This document shows positions 23,376 to 32,867 of a DNA stretch of 34,335 bases, piece after piece. Where the stretch lies: NCBI GenBank assembly GCA_030538675.1, contig JAUNTM010000018.1, forward strand, positions 1-34,335, in the 5' to 3' direction. The position numbers and the translations under genes are program-made. How positions within the stretch are numbered: the first letter of the stretch is position 1; each line of letters opens with the position of its first letter. Below the pieces are notes generated by a model. That model searched no databases, was not told where the DNA came from, and saw nothing but the letters and a program-made list of their open reading frames with translations. The DNA comes from Capnocytophaga sp. Lineage in GTDB: Bacteria; Bacteroidota; Bacteroidia; Flavobacteriales; Flavobacteriaceae.

Positions 23376-25181
23376 ATGACTGCTATCAAAAACATAGCTA
23401 TTATCGCACACGTTGACCACGGAAAAACCACATTGGTCGATAAAATTCTTCATCATTGTGCTCTTTTCAGAGAAAATCAGGAAACCGGCGAACTCATCCT
23501 CGATAACAACGATATCGAACGCGAAAGGGGAATTACCATTTTGTCCAAAAACGTTTCGGTAACGTACAAAGATACCAAAATCAACATTATAGATACACCC
23601 GGACACGCCGATTTCGGGGGAGAAGTGGAACGGGTGCTTAATATGGCGGACGGCGTATTGCTTTTGGTCGATGCTTTTGAAGGACCGATGCCGCAAACAC
23701 GTTTCGTTCTTCAAAAAGCTATCGAGATGAAACTCAAGCCGATAGTAGTCGTAAATAAAGTAGATAAAGAAAACTGTACCCCCGACGAAGTACACGAAGC
23801 CGTTTTCGACCTGATGTTTGAACTCGGAGCGGAAGAATGGCAGCTCGACTTCCCCACCGTGTACGGTTCTGCCAAAAACAACTGGATGTCAGACGATTGG
23901 AAGAAGCAAACCGACTCTATCGCACCGCTTCTCGATATGGTTATCGAACATATTCCGTCGCCAAAAATTCAAGAAGGAAGCACGCAGATGCTCATTACCT
24001 CACTCGATTATTCATCGTTCACAGGGCGTATCGCCATCGGGCGGTTGCAGCGTGGCGTTCTCAAAAGCGGTATGAATATTTCGCTCGTAAAACGCGACGG
24101 CAGCATCGTGAAATCCAAAATAAAAGAACTGCATATTTTCGATGGTCTCGGACGCAAAAAAGTCGATGAAGTACAGGCAGGCGACATCTGTGCCATCGCC
24201 GGACTGGAAGGATTTGACATCGGTGATACCATTGCCGATTACGAAAATCCTGAGGCACTGCCCACCATCGCTATTGACGAGCCTACGATGAGTATGCTTT
24301 TTACCATTAACGACTCGCCTTTCTTCGGGAAAGACGGCAAATTCGTTACCTCACGCCACGTGAAAGAACGTTTGGAACGCGAACTCGAAAAAAATCTTGC
24401 CCTGCGGGTCGAAGCCACCAACAGTGCCGACAAATTTATGGTATTCGGGCGTGGCGTACTGCATCTTTCCGTACTTATCGAAACGATGCGGCGTGAAGGA
24501 TATGAATTGCAAATCGGTCAGCCACAGGTAATTATAAAAGAAATTGACGGTGTGAAATGCGAACCCGTTGAAGAACTGACTATTGACCTTCCGGAAAACG
24601 TAAGCGGAAAAGCCGTTGAAATGGTAACTGTCCGCAAAGGCGATATGCTGAGTATGGAGCCCAAAGGCGAACGTATGATTATCAAATTTACGATTCCGTC
24701 ACGGGGTATTATCGGATTGCGTAACCAACTGCTGACCGCCACCGCCGGCGAAGCGATTATGAACCACCGCTTCCTTGAGTACCAGCCGTTTAAAGGCGAA
24801 ATCGCAGGGCGTATCAACGGTTCGCTGATTTCAATGGAAAAAGGAACAGCCATTCCGTATTCGCTTGACAAACTGCAAGATAGAGGGAAATTTTTCATTT
24901 TCCCCGGCGAAGAAATTTATACGGGTCAGGTTATCGGCGAAAATTCACGTGGCGACGATATGGTCGTGAACGTTACCAAAACGAAAAAACTGACCAACAT
25001 CCGTTCGGCAGGAGCCGACGATAAAGTCCGTTTGGCACCGCCTATCAAATTCTCGCTTGAAGAAGCCCTCGAATATATCCAAAAAGATGAATACGTGGAA
25101 GTTACACCAAAAACAATGCGTTTGCGTAAAATTTATTTGGACGAGAACGAACGCAAACGTATGGAAAAAGAATTTAAATAA
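23376..25181 (+). CDS. typA: Ribosome-associated GTPase BipA/TypA
   Basis: A 601-residue translational GTPase. G1 is AHVDHGKTT (residues 11-19), switch/G2 lies near [13 protein letters not shown]3 is [11 protein letters not shown] (about 70-80), and G4 is NKVDKE (about 128-133). EF-G-like domains II, III and V follow, then the BipA C-terminal domain with [15 protein letters not shown] [14 protein letters not shown]. BipA acts on 50S assembly and stress adaptation. Length is normal. It is a separate unit with its own -7 box; a GH16 gene begins 11 bases after its stop. Confidence 0.97.
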   Translation: MTAIKNIAIIAHVDHGKTTLVDKILHHCALFRENQETGELILDNNDIERERGITILSKNVSVTYKDTKINIIDTPGHADFGGEVERVLNMADGVLLLVDAFEGPMPQTRFVLQKAIEMKLKPIVVVNKVDKENCTPDEVHEAVFDLMFELGAEEWQLDFPTVYGSAKNNWMSDDWKKQTDSIAPLLDMVIEHIPSPKIQEGSTQMLITSLDYSSFTGRIAIGRLQRGVLKSGMNISLVKRDGSIVKSKIKELHIFDGLGRKKVDEVQAGDICAIAGLEGFDIGDTIADYENPEALPTIAIDEPTMSMLFTINDSPFFGKDGKFVTSRHVKERLERELEKNLALRVEATNSADKFMVFGRGVLHLSVLIETMRREGYELQIGQPQVIIKEIDGVKCEPVEELTIDLPENVSGKAVEMVTVRKGDMLSMEPKGERMIIKFTIPSRGIIGLRNQLLTATAGEAIMNHRFLEYQPFKGEIAGRINGSLISMEKGTAIPYSLDKLQDRGKFFIFPGEEIYTGQVIGENSRGDDMVVNVTKTKKLTNIRSAGADDKVRLAPPIKFSLEEALEYIQKDEYVEVTPKTMRLRKIYLDENERKRMEKEFK

Positions 25182-25192
25182 CACTTATATAT

Positions 25193-26023
25193 ATGTGTAA
25201 AATCCTGCTCATCGCATTATTTTTCGGTTGGAATTTGTTTTCGCAAACGGACGGCCAATGGCGTTTGGCGTGGTCGGACGAATTTGATTACGACGGACTT
25301 CCCGACCCCGGAAAATGGAGCTATGAGCACGGTTTTGTGCGTAACAACGAACCCCAATATTACACCAAAGGCAGGGCTGAAAATGCCGTCGTCCGAGGAG
25401 GAATGCTCATCATCACAGCACGGAAAGAACCGTTCCGAAACGAATTTTACAACCAAAAAGGAACAAAAGTCCGCAATGATTCGGTAGCGGAATATACTTC
25501 GGCAAGCCTGCATACGCTGGGAAAACGGAGCGTTTTGTACGGACGGATTGAAATGCGTGCCAAACTGCCGCAAGGACAAGGCGTATGGCCTGCTTTTTGG
25601 ATGAAAGGAACGGATAATTTTGAGGTCGGGTGGCCGAAATGTGGCGAAATCGACATTATGGAATATGTAGGACACGACCCCGAAACGGTTCACGGAACGT
25701 GCCATTTTGTTGATAACAAGCAAATTAACCACCAAAGCAAAGGCGGTACGCTGAGCGGTGTACAGCCGTTTGACGGTTTCCATATCTACGCCATCGAATG
25801 GGACGAACATAAAATCGATTTTTATTTCGATACACAAAAATATTTTTCGTTTGATACCGAAATGGCTCAAAATGAGAAAGAAAACCCGATGCAGAAACCT
25901 TATTACCTGTTGCTTAATTTTGCCGTAGGCGGAAGCTGGGGCGGAAAAATCGACGATGAAAATCTGCCGCAACAATATTTGATTGATTATGTGCGGGTTT
26001 ATGAAAAAGAAAAATTGCAATAA
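25193..26023 (+). CDS. Secreted GH16 glycoside hydrolase (laminarinase-like)
   Basis: A 276-residue family 16 hydrolase with a signal peptide (about residues 1-17, ending LFSQ). The catalytic motif GEIDIMEYVG contains nucleophile Glu152, Asp154 and acid/base Glu157, in the beta-1,3-glucanase form (E-I-D-I-M-E). WSDEFDYDG, WSYEHGF, NNEPQYYT, YGRIEMRAKLPQGQGVWPAFWM and LLNFAVGGSWGG are the usual flanking signatures. It probably cuts beta-1,3- or mixed-linked glucans outside the cell or in the periplasm. It is a single-domain enzyme with no carbohydrate-binding module, no PUL cluster and no SusCD neighbours. The ATG at 25193 is 11 bp after bipA. Confidence 0.93.
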   Translation: MCKILLIALFFGWNLFSQTDGQWRLAWSDEFDYDGLPDPGKWSYEHGFVRNNEPQYYTKGRAENAVVRGGMLIITARKEPFRNEFYNQKGTKVRNDSVAEYTSASLHTLGKRSVLYGRIEMRAKLPQGQGVWPAFWMKGTDNFEVGWPKCGEIDIMEYVGHDPETVHGTCHFVDNKQINHQSKGGTLSGVQPFDGFHIYAIEWDEHKIDFYFDTQKYFSFDTEMAQNEKENPMQKPYYLLLNFAVGGSWGGKIDDENLPQQYLIDYVRVYEKEKLQ

Positions 26024-26052
26024 CTCATTGACATAAAAGAATTTAAACCATA

Positions 26053-27144
26053 ATGAAAGCCGGAATTGTAGGATTGCCCAACGTGGGAAAATCAACGTTA
26101 TTTAACTGTTTGTCAAACGCTAAGGCACAAAGTGCGAACTTTCCGTTTTGTACCATCGAGCCTAATCTCGGGGTGGTCAACGTTCCCGACCCCCGACTTG
26201 AAAAATTAGAGGAACTCGTTGTTCCTGAGCGGGTTCAGCCGGCTACGGTGGAAATCGTGGACATCGCCGGACTCGTAAAAGGAGCGAGCAAAGGTGAAGG
26301 ACTCGGAAACCAGTTTTTGGGAAATATCCGCGAATGCAACGCCATTATCCACGTATTGCGGTGCTTTGAAAATGACAACATCGTCCACGTGGACGGCAAT
26401 GTCAATCCTATCCGCGACAAAGGAACGATTGATGTGGAATTGCAACTCAAAGACCTCGAAACGGTGGAAAAACGCCTCGAAAAAGTGAACCGTGCCGTAA
26501 AAGCAGGCGACAAAAAAGCGGCGAAAGAGCAAGATCTTCTCAACAGAATAAAAGAATCGCTTGAGCAGGGAATTTCCGCCCGTGCGGTACTTGTTGCCGA
26601 TGAGGACAAAGAGCTGATGGAATCGTTCCAACTGCTGACTTCCAAGCCGATACTGTACGTGTGCAACGTTGATGAGGCTTCCGCAAAAGTGGGAAATAAA
26701 TATGTGGAGCAAGTGAAAGAAGCCGTGAAAGACGAAGAGGCGGAAGTCATCGTGTTGGCGGTTGCCACCGAAGCCGATATTACCGAACTCGAAAGTTATG
26801 AAGAACGCCAAATGTTCCTCGAAGACATCGGGCTTGACGAGCCGGGAGCTTCCAAACTGATACGTGCGGCATACAAATTGCTGAATTTGCAAACGTATTT
26901 TACCGCCGGCGTAAAAGAAGTCCGGGCGTGGACGATACACAAAGGCGACACCGCACCACAGGCGGCAGGCGTTATCCACACCGATTTTGAAAAAGGATTT
27001 ATCCGTGCGGAAGTGATTGCGTATCAAGACTTTGTATCTTACGGAAGTGAAGCTAAAGTGAAAGAAGCCGGTAAAATGCGAGTGGAAGGCAAAGAATACA
27101 TCGTCAAAGACGGCGATGTGATGCACTTCCGATTTAATGTTTAA
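26053..27144 (+). CDS. ychF: Obg-like ATPase YchF/OLA1
   Basis: A 363-residue P-loop NTPase. G1 is GLPNVGKST (residues 7-15), G3 is DIAGLVKGASKGEGLGNQF (about 70-88), and an NxxE motif replaces NKxD (CNVDE near 203-207), which explains its ATP preference. A coiled-coil insertion lies near 130-165. The C-terminal TGS domain contains VRAWTIHKGDTAPQAAGVIH and FIRAEV. YchF binds ribosomes and takes part in oxidative stress responses. Normal length; the N-terminus begins MKAGIVGLPN. The following 105-bp gap holds a repeat hairpin. Confidence 0.97.
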   Translation: MKAGIVGLPNVGKSTLFNCLSNAKAQSANFPFCTIEPNLGVVNVPDPRLEKLEELVVPERVQPATVEIVDIAGLVKGASKGEGLGNQFLGNIRECNAIIHVLRCFENDNIVHVDGNVNPIRDKGTIDVELQLKDLETVEKRLEKVNRAVKAGDKKAAKEQDLLNRIKESLEQGISARAVLVADEDKELMESFQLLTSKPILYVCNVDEASAKVGNKYVEQVKEAVKDEEAEVIVLAVATEADITELESYEERQMFLEDIGLDEPGASKLIRAAYKLLNLQTYFTAGVKEVRAWTIHKGDTAPQAAGVIHTDFEKGFIRAEVIAYQDFVSYGSEAKVKEAGKMRVEGKEYIVKDGDVMHFRFNV

Positions 27145-27155
27145 TTTTTTTGATA

Positions 27156-27231
27156 AGGGAATAGCGGATAAGCGGGCAGCGAATAGAAAATGACAGCTCA
27201 TTTATGCATTATTCCCTATCCGCTGTTCCCT
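27156..27231. repeat. Inverted GGGAATAGCGGATA repeat between ychF and panD
   Basis: AGGGAATAGCGGATA (27156-27170) faces TATCCGCTGTTCCCT (27217-27231), a 15-bp stem with one mismatch. CCCTAACCCCTAATCCCTAA follows up to the panD start. It belongs to the GGGAATAG phrase family and may work as a weak terminator. Confidence 0.7.
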
Positions 27232-27249
27232 AACCCCTAATCCCTAACT

Positions 27250-27600
27250 ATGCACATCGAAGTATTAAAATCAAAAATCCACCGCGTGTCGGTTACAGGT
27301 GCCGAACTCGATTACGTCGGCAGTATTACGATTGACGAAGCTCTCTTGGAAGCCGCCAATATGATTGAAGGCGAAAAAGTGGCTATCGTAAACGTGAATA
27401 ACGGCGAACGACTCGAAACCTACATTATCAAAGGAAAACGTAATTCGGGAGAGATTACCTTGAATGGTCCTGCCGCCAGAAAAGTACAAAAAGGCGATAT
27501 CGTCATCATCATTTCGTATGCGATTATGGATTTTGAAGAGGCGAAAACCTTCAAACCATCTATCATTTTCCCGAACGAAAAAACAAACCAACTCACTTAA
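27250..27600 (+). CDS. panD: Aspartate 1-decarboxylase precursor
   Basis: A 116-residue enzyme making beta-alanine for pantothenate and CoA. It self-cleaves between Gly24 and Ser25 (YVGSITID) to create the pyruvoyl group. [25 protein letters not shown] and [25 protein letters not shown] are standard motifs. panB and panC are not adjacent. The stop is one base before the ATG of the flippase-like gene, so the two are coupled. Normal length. Confidence 0.97.
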   Translation: MHIEVLKSKIHRVSVTGAELDYVGSITIDEALLEAANMIEGEKVAIVNVNNGERLETYIIKGKRNSGEITLNGPAARKVQKGDIVIIISYAIMDFEEAKTFKPSIIFPNEKTNQLT

Positions 27601-27601
27601 A

Positions 27602-28573
27602 ATGAGTTCTTTAAAAAAGACGGCAAACCTTATTTTTCCGCTTGCTCTCGGTGTGTTTTTGTGTTGGTATGCGTACCGCCAATTCACACCCGAACAGCTT
27701 TCGCAAATCAAAAACCATTTCCTGTCGGCGGATTATTTTTACATAATCCTTTCGGTGGCGATGGGATTTGCGAGCCACATATCAAGAGGAATGCGTTGGG
27801 AATTGCTTTTACAGCCTATGGGCTACCGCACCCGCACGCCCAACCGCATAATGGCTGTTTTTATCGGATATTTGGTAAATATTACCATTCCCCGTTCGGG
27901 AGAATTGTCAAGAGCGTTGGTCGTAAACCGCTATGAAGGTGTACCGTTTGACAAGGCTTTCGGTACGATTATCGCCGAGCGGATGATTGATATGCTGTTG
28001 CTGTTGCTGTTCGTACTGACGGCTTTTGTATTGCAGTTCGATGCTATCAGTCATTTCCTTTTAGGGATTATTCCGTTCGGAAAACTCATTCCGCTACTCG
28101 CTATCGTTTTGGTTATCGGCGGATTGTCCGTTTGGTGGGTGTACCGCTCAAAACATTCTTTTGCCTTGAAAATCAAAAACTTAGTCAGCGGACTGAAAGA
28201 GGGAATTTTATCCGTTTTAAAATTAAAACACCGCACGGCATTCATTCTGCATACGGTATTCATCTGGTCGATGTATTTTTTGATGTTTTATATTGCCTTT
28301 TTTGCCTTGCCCGAAACATCGGAAATCGCTTTTTCAACGGTAATCACCGCCTTTGTGGTGGGGAGTTTTGCCATTGCTTTTACGAATGGCGGCTTCGGTT
28401 CGTATCCGTTTTTCATTGCTGAAATTCTCGCCTTATTCGGAATTTCGCTCGTTGCGGGAACGGCATTGGGCTGGATTGTATGGGCTTCACAATTCGTGAT
28501 GACATTAGTTTTCGGCGGAATGTCGTTTTTGCTGTTGCCGTTGTACAATAAGAAATTTGAAAATAGAGAATGA
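27602..28573 (+). CDS. UPF0104/YbhN-type membrane protein (LPG synthase TM-domain family)
   Basis: A 323-residue protein with about eight TM segments, of the lysylphosphatidylglycerol synthase/flippase-like (AglD/YbhN) family. Motifs are RGMRWELLLQP near 66-76, IGYLVNITIPRSGELSRALV near 89-108 and FGTIIAERMIDMLLLLLF near 118-135. The role of stand-alone members is unclear; lipid flipping or transfer is suggested by family. No soluble aminoacyl-transferase domain is attached. The start is the ATG at 27602, one base after panD, the conserved neighbour order in Flavobacteriia. Confidence 0.88.
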   Translation: MSSLKKTANLIFPLALGVFLCWYAYRQFTPEQLSQIKNHFLSADYFYIILSVAMGFASHISRGMRWELLLQPMGYRTRTPNRIMAVFIGYLVNITIPRSGELSRALVVNRYEGVPFDKAFGTIIAERMIDMLLLLLFVLTAFVLQFDAISHFLLGIIPFGKLIPLLAIVLVIGGLSVWWVYRSKHSFALKIKNLVSGLKEGILSVLKLKHRTAFILHTVFIWSMYFLMFYIAFFALPETSEIAFSTVITAFVVGSFAIAFTNGGFGSYPFFIAEILALFGISLVAGTALGWIVWASQFVMTLVFGGMSFLLLPLYNKKFENRE

Positions 28574-28671
28574 CAAACTCGAAAAACGTGAGCCCTACAT
28601 TGATTTGATTGCCAGATTTTACATTCATTTCAAAAAATCAAAGCATTTTTCTTTCAAATGAAATATCCTTT

Positions 28672-29280
28672 ATGGAAACTATTTTAGCCAAATACATTCC
28701 AGCCAATGCGGTAAAACCTTGTTTTGAACTCATCAAAAAATACAATGTTTACCTAAAAATAGTGAACGAACGGCGAACGCGGCACGGCGATTACCGCAGG
28801 CTTCCGAACGGGCAACACCAGATTACGGTCAATGCCGGAAGCAATCCGTACCGTTTTTTTATCACGCTTATTCACGAAATAGCTCACTTGGTGGCTTTTG
28901 AGAAGTTTGGCTGGAACATCAAACCGCACGGGCAAGAGTGGAAATATACGTTCCAACAGCTTATGGTGCCGTTTGTCAGTCCTGAAATATTTCCGGTACG
29001 GCTGCTGCAAGTGGTGGCACGGCATTTCAAAAATCCTACGGCGAGTAGCGATACCGATGCACATTTGTCGCTTGCCCTGAAAGAATATGATGATGTTTCC
29101 GAAAAAATCCATATCTTTGAACTTCCGTATGGAGCGACATTCCGCACCATTGATGGGCGCGTGTTCCAAAAAGGAAAGCAACGCATCAAGCGGTTTGAGT
29201 GTGTGGAAATTAGTACAGGACGGCGGTTTGTGTTCCAGCCTCATGCTGAAGTGGAAGCGATACGGATAAACCAAAATTGA
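28672..29280 (+). CDS. SprT-like zinc metalloprotein
   Basis: A 202-residue protein with the zinc-protease motif HEIAH (His68, Glu69, His72) and the third ligand in KPHGQEWK (His86). The N-terminal METILAKYIPANAVKPCFELI and NERRTRHGDYR are typical of the SprT-like family in Bacteroidota. The C-terminal half (about 130-200) may form a small beta domain, with CVEISTGRRFVFQPHAEVEAI. Related eukaryotic Spartan proteins cut DNA-protein crosslinks; the bacterial role is not established. The frame is open to 28609, but the ATG at 28672 starts the conserved part. manC follows eight bases later. Confidence 0.87.
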   Translation: METILAKYIPANAVKPCFELIKKYNVYLKIVNERRTRHGDYRRLPNGQHQITVNAGSNPYRFFITLIHEIAHLVAFEKFGWNIKPHGQEWKYTFQQLMVPFVSPEIFPVRLLQVVARHFKNPTASSDTDAHLSLALKEYDDVSEKIHIFELPYGATFRTIDGRVFQKGKQRIKRFECVEISTGRRFVFQPHAEVEAIRINQN

Positions 29281-29287
29281 TACATTT

Positions 29288-30373
29288 ATGCAAAAAAATA
29301 ACAATTATTATGCAGTCATCATGGCGGGCGGTATCGGTTCGCGGTTTTGGCCTGTCAGTACGGGAGATTATCCGAAGCAATTCCATGATATGCTCGGAGC
29401 AGGGCAAACGCTTCTGCAGAAAACATACAGCCGTTTGAGCCGTTTTATTCCAAATGATAACATTCTGATACTCACCAATAAAGCCTACGGAGAACTGGTC
29501 AAAAGCCAGCTTCCTGATATAAAAACGGAAAATATCGTCCCCGAACCTTGTATGCGAAATACCGCCCCGTGCATACTTTATGCAGCGATGAAAATCAAGC
29601 AACGCAACGAAAACGCCGTGATGATTGTAGCTCCGAGCGACCACTGGATAGAAGACGAGAAGGCTTTTGCGGAAGATGTTACAGCTTGTTTTGAAGCTTC
29701 ACAAAATGCTGATATACTGATGACGCTTGGTATCGTTCCGACATTTCCAAACACAGGCTACGGATACATCCAGTACAACCAAAAAGGTTCTGAAACTATC
29801 AAAAAAGTAGAAAAATTCACTGAAAAACCCGATTACGAAACCGCCAAACATTTTATCCGGCAAGGCAATTTCTTATGGAATGCAGGAATTTTTATTTGGA
29901 ATGTAAATAGCGTCATAAAAGCTTTTGAGAAACACCAACCAGCTATGACTGAACTGTTTTTAGCAGGAAATAGTGTTTACAATACAGACGCTGAAGTGGC
30001 TTTTATCGCTGAAAATTATCCAAAAGCTGAGAATATTTCAGTGGATTACGCCATTCTCGAACCATCGACCAATATTTATGTGTATCCTGCTCGTTTTGAT
30101 TGGAATGATTTAGGAACCTGGGGCTCGCTACACGAAAAACTTCCGAAAGACGAGCAATTAAATACGATAGTCAATGCTCAAGTGCTTTTCAAAAATGCAG
30201 GAAATAACATCGTGCGTACCGAAGATAAGAAAGTGGTTGTCATTGATGAATTGCACGATTATATCATCGTTGACAAAAAAGATGTTCTTTTGATTTATCC
30301 GAAGAGTAAAGAACAGAATATCAAAGAGATACTAAGCGAAGTGAAGAGCAAATTTGGAAATCATCTGGGGTAA
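29288..30373 (+). CDS. manC: Mannose-1-phosphate guanylyltransferase
   Basis: A 361-residue nucleotidyltransferase making GDP-mannose. The pyrophosphorylase signature GGIGSRFWPVS is at residues 14-24, with YPKQFHDML next to it. PCMRNTAPCI lies near 88-97, APSDHWI near 116-122, VEKFTEKPD near 173-181, NAGIF(I/V)W near 198-204, and SVDYAILEPS near 250-259. No C-terminal mannose-6-phosphate isomerase domain is fused. Product uses include GDP-fucose and surface polysaccharide. The stop lies only four bases from the stop of hemW, which runs the other way, so the two transcripts must overlap at their ends. Confidence 0.95.
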   Translation: MQKNNNYYAVIMAGGIGSRFWPVSTGDYPKQFHDMLGAGQTLLQKTYSRLSRFIPNDNILILTNKAYGELVKSQLPDIKTENIVPEPCMRNTAPCILYAAMKIKQRNENAVMIVAPSDHWIEDEKAFAEDVTACFEASQNADILMTLGIVPTFPNTGYGYIQYNQKGSETIKKVEKFTEKPDYETAKHFIRQGNFLWNAGIFIWNVNSVIKAFEKHQPAMTELFLAGNSVYNTDAEVAFIAENYPKAENISVDYAILEPSTNIYVYPARFDWNDLGTWGSLHEKLPKDEQLNTIVNAQVLFKNAGNNIVRTEDKKVVVIDELHDYIIVDKKDVLLIYPKSKEQNIKEILSEVKSKFGNHLG

Positions 30374-30377
30374 ACTA

Positions 30378-31520
30378 TCAAACCATAAACAAATCGGAAG
30401 CAATACCATCGGTAAGGAATTTGCCTGCCGAGGTGGCTTTAAGAAATTTGTTGTCCCATACGAGCAAGCCTTTAGCGATGTATTTTCGGGCGTTTTTTTC
30501 TAAATATTCCCGAAAGTACAATCCGCACCGCTCTTCGACAGTAATACTCGAAATCCCTTTGGCGGTACGAATACCCGTCATCACAAGTTCGTTATAGCGG
30601 TCATTCAAACTTAATATTTCTTTCTCGAAAGGCCGTAATCCTTTTTTTATTCCATTGATATACAGCGAATTATTGGAAATGTTCCAACTTCGTTCGTAAC
30701 CGTCAAAACTATGTGCCGAAGGACCGATTCCCATATATTTTTCGCCTGACCAATACGCCGAATTATTACGACTGTGATAGCCTTTCTTGCCAAAATTGGA
30801 AAGTTCATAATGTCCATACCCTTCACTTTCAAGCACTTGCACCATTTTCATAAAATGAGCGTGTGTCATTTCTTCTTCTACGGAAGGAATTTTCCCCGAA
30901 GTAATAAATTTGTGCAATGCTGTTTTCGGTTCGACTGTGAGTGCATACGCCGAAATATGTGGCAAATTATACGAAAGTGCTTTTTGAAGATTTGTTTCCC
31001 ATCGCTCAAGCGACATTTTCGGTATTCCGTAAATTAAATCAATGGTAACATTATCAAAGTATTTTTTGACTACCGAAAGTAATTGATGCGTTTGAGTTGC
31101 ATTATGCGCTCGGTTCATTAATTGTAAATCTTCATCAAAAAATGACTGAATACCGATGCTTACTCTATTTATTTTAAGATTTTTGTACGCTGAAAGTTTT
31201 TCATCTAACGAGAAATTATCTGTAAAAAAATCATCCGGATTGGCTTCCAAAGTGATTTCGGCCTGTGGATTCACTTGATAATTATCAAAAACCACTGCCA
31301 TTATTGTCGCCAATTCGTTTACTGACAAAAGGCTCGGCGTACCTCCTCCGAAATAAATCGTTTGCAGTACACTGCCTGCTGCTTCGTGTTTTCGCAATAC
31401 CAATTCCCGGCAAATAGCATCGACCATTTCGGATTTTTTTTTCAATGTTGTTGAAAAATGAAAATCGCAATAATGACACGCCTGACGGCAAAAAGGAATA
31501 TGTAGGTATAAACTATACAT
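30378..31520 (-). CDS. hemW: Radical SAM haem chaperone HemW
   Basis: A 380-residue radical SAM protein of the HemN/HemW group. The iron-sulphur motif is CRQACHYCDF with Cys11, Cys15 and Cys18. FGGGTPSLL lies near 57-65, EANPDDFF near 92-99, NRVSIGIQSF near 114-123, DLIYGIPKMS near 155-164, YWSGEKYMGIGPSAHSF near 254-270. These features and the size fit HemW, a haem-binding chaperone, better than true coproporphyrinogen dehydrogenase HemN. It is three bases downstream of ruvC in the same operon. Confidence 0.93.
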   Translation of the reverse strand: MYSLYLHIPFCRQACHYCDFHFSTTLKKKSEMVDAICRELVLRKHEAAGSVLQTIYFGGGTPSLLSVNELATIMAVVFDNYQVNPQAEITLEANPDDFFTDNFSLDEKLSAYKNLKINRVSIGIQSFFDEDLQLMNRAHNATQTHQLLSVVKKYFDNVTIDLIYGIPKMSLERWETNLQKALSYNLPHISAYALTVEPKTALHKFITSGKIPSVEEEMTHAHFMKMVQVLESEGYGHYELSNFGKKGYHSRNNSAYWSGEKYMGIGPSAHSFDGYERSWNISNNSLYINGIKKGLRPFEKEILSLNDRYNELVMTGIRTAKGISSITVEERCGLYFREYLEKNARKYIAKGLLVWDNKFLKATSAGKFLTDGIASDLFMV

Positions 31521-31523
31521 CGC

Positions 31524-32069
31524 TCAACCTACTCTGTCTTCATTTTGTTTCACGAAAGCGTCCCAGCCAGTGTAGGATTTGGTTGATTGGATTTTGCCAC
31601 CGTTAAAATAATGGCACACGGCTACTGCCAACCCGTCGGTTGAATCAAAGTTTTTTGGAAGTTCTTTGAGTCCGACTAATTGTTGTAACATCTTGGCAAC
31701 CTGCTCTTTGGAAGCGTTTCCGTTACCTGTAATCGCCATTTTGACCTTCTTGGGTTCGTATTCGGTAATGGGTATATGTCTTGACAAACCTGCTGCCATA
31801 GCAACTCCTTGTGCACGACCGAGCTTGAGCATTGACTGCACATTTTTTCCAAAAAATGGAGCTTCAATAGCCAATTCATTGGGTTTGTAGGTATCAATCA
31901 GTTCTATTGTACGCTCGAATATTATTCGCAATTTGGTGTAATGGTCTTCGTATTTTTTGAGCTGCAATTCGTTGATTTGCAATAATTCCAATTGTTGCTT
32001 GTGTACTTGAATAATACCAAACCCCATGATGGTCGTGCCCGGGTCAATACCTAATATAATTTTATCCAA
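31524..32069 (-). CDS. ruvC: Holliday-junction endonuclease RuvC
   Basis: A 181-residue RNase H-fold nuclease resolving Holliday junctions. The four acidic catalytic residues are visible: Asp9 in LGIDPGTT, Glu69 in AIEAPFF, and Asp142 and Asp145 in FDSTDGLAVAVCH. FFGKNVQSMLKLGRAQGVA is the family signature. ruvA and ruvB are not in the window. The start is nine bases after the lipoprotein stop; hemW follows three bases after the ruvC stop. Length is normal, with a slightly long tail. Confidence 0.96.
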   Translation of the reverse strand: MDKIILGIDPGTTIMGFGIIQVHKQQLELLQINELQLKKYEDHYTKLRIIFERTIELIDTYKPNELAIEAPFFGKNVQSMLKLGRAQGVAMAAGLSRHIPITEYEPKKVKMAITGNGNASKEQVAKMLQQLVGLKELPKNFDSTDGLAVAVCHYFNGGKIQSTKSYTGWDAFVKQNEDRVG

Positions 32070-32078
32070 ACTAATTTA

Positions 32079-32585
32079 TTATTTCACATTAAGTACCAGT
32101 GGCATAGCGAATTGCATATTGACTTCGATGCCTTGTTTGGTAGCGGGCTTCAAGTCGGGAAATTCCTCAAAATGCTTGATAAGCACTTGGTCAAGGTCGG
32201 GCAATAATTTGCGAGTATGGTCTTTGGCTTCAGTATGGTCAAGTACTACATTTCCTTGATTATCAACCTTAACGTAAACAACTACGGTATCGGATATGGG
32301 TTCGGTAACTTCGAGTTTTTCCGATTTTACGAGTGCTTGGAAATGCTTGGAAAATTCGCTTTGAAAACATTCCTGCTGGGCTTTGCGAGCCAATGTATCG
32401 CTACATGCGTCAAAAAGCGGATAGCTATCTACCGTATTCATGTCAATAGTAGCGAATTGATTTTGCACAAGCGAATCGAGCATCGTTTGTTTTTTTTCTG
32501 CCATTAAGGCTTCTGTGTTTTCATTTGATTGTTTGCAACCTACTATCCATAAAGGAAGTACTAAAAACCATAAAAAATATTTCAT
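32079..32585 (-). CDS. Lipoprotein of unknown function
   Basis: A 168-residue lipoprotein with lipobox IVGC (Cys17). The mature region is charged and begins with a serine/asparagine linker. Two cysteines near 61 and 73 (FDACSD, QQECFQ) may form a disulphide. The C-terminal half, VVVYVKVDNQGNVVLDHTEAK ... FEEFPDLKPATKQGIEVNMQFAMPLVL in outline, resembles the TonB C-terminal-like fold seen in many small Bacteroidota envelope proteins; this is a weak resemblance. It is the first gene of a lipoprotein-ruvC-hemW unit. No promoter box was found in the upstream gap. Confidence 0.8.
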   Translation of the reverse strand: MKYFLWFLVLPLWIVGCKQSNENTEALMAEKKQTMLDSLVQNQFATIDMNTVDSYPLFDACSDTLARKAQQECFQSEFSKHFQALVKSEKLEVTEPISDTVVVYVKVDNQGNVVLDHTEAKDHTRKLLPDLDQVLIKHFEEFPDLKPATKQGIEVNMQFAMPLVLNVK

Positions 32586-32791
32586 TTGCTTTTTATTTTA
32601 GTTGTTTGTACCTTGTATTCTCCTCGAAATACATCGGTTATTTAATTAATTGATTTATCAAAATTTTAAAAACACGTTTCTTGCTTCATCACCCGATATT
32701 ATTTCGTTATGTTCTTTTTTTTGTCAAAAACAAGGCTGCCGCAGTGTTTGGGTTTCAAAAATAAAACAATTAGATAAAAGAAAAAAATTTT

Positions 32792-32829
32792 TTTGTTACT
32801 AATCAATTTTAAGAAATATCGTATCTTTG
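32792..32829 (+). promoter_or_regulatory. Promoter for the small ORF and pyrH-frr (TTTG - 26 bp - TATCTTTG)
   Basis: TATCTTTG (32822-32829) matches TAnnTTTG exactly. TTTG at 32792-32795 is upstream with a long 26-bp spacer. The leader to the ATG at 32868 would be about 33 nt. The 282 bp between the lipoprotein and this ORF shows no other feature. Confidence 0.5.
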
Positions 32830-32867
32830 TAAAATCGTATCGTTTTGGGTCATAAATCAGCAATATC

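Noticed and set aside
25217..26095. Long open frame of 292 codons antisense to the GH16 gene
   Set aside because: The plus strand encodes an intact GH16 enzyme with catalytic residues; the antisense frame has no motif and arises from codon bias.
26206..27201. 331-codon open frame antisense to ychF
   Set aside because: It is the shadow of a clear YchF with all motifs; phenylalanine-rich composition is typical of antisense frames.
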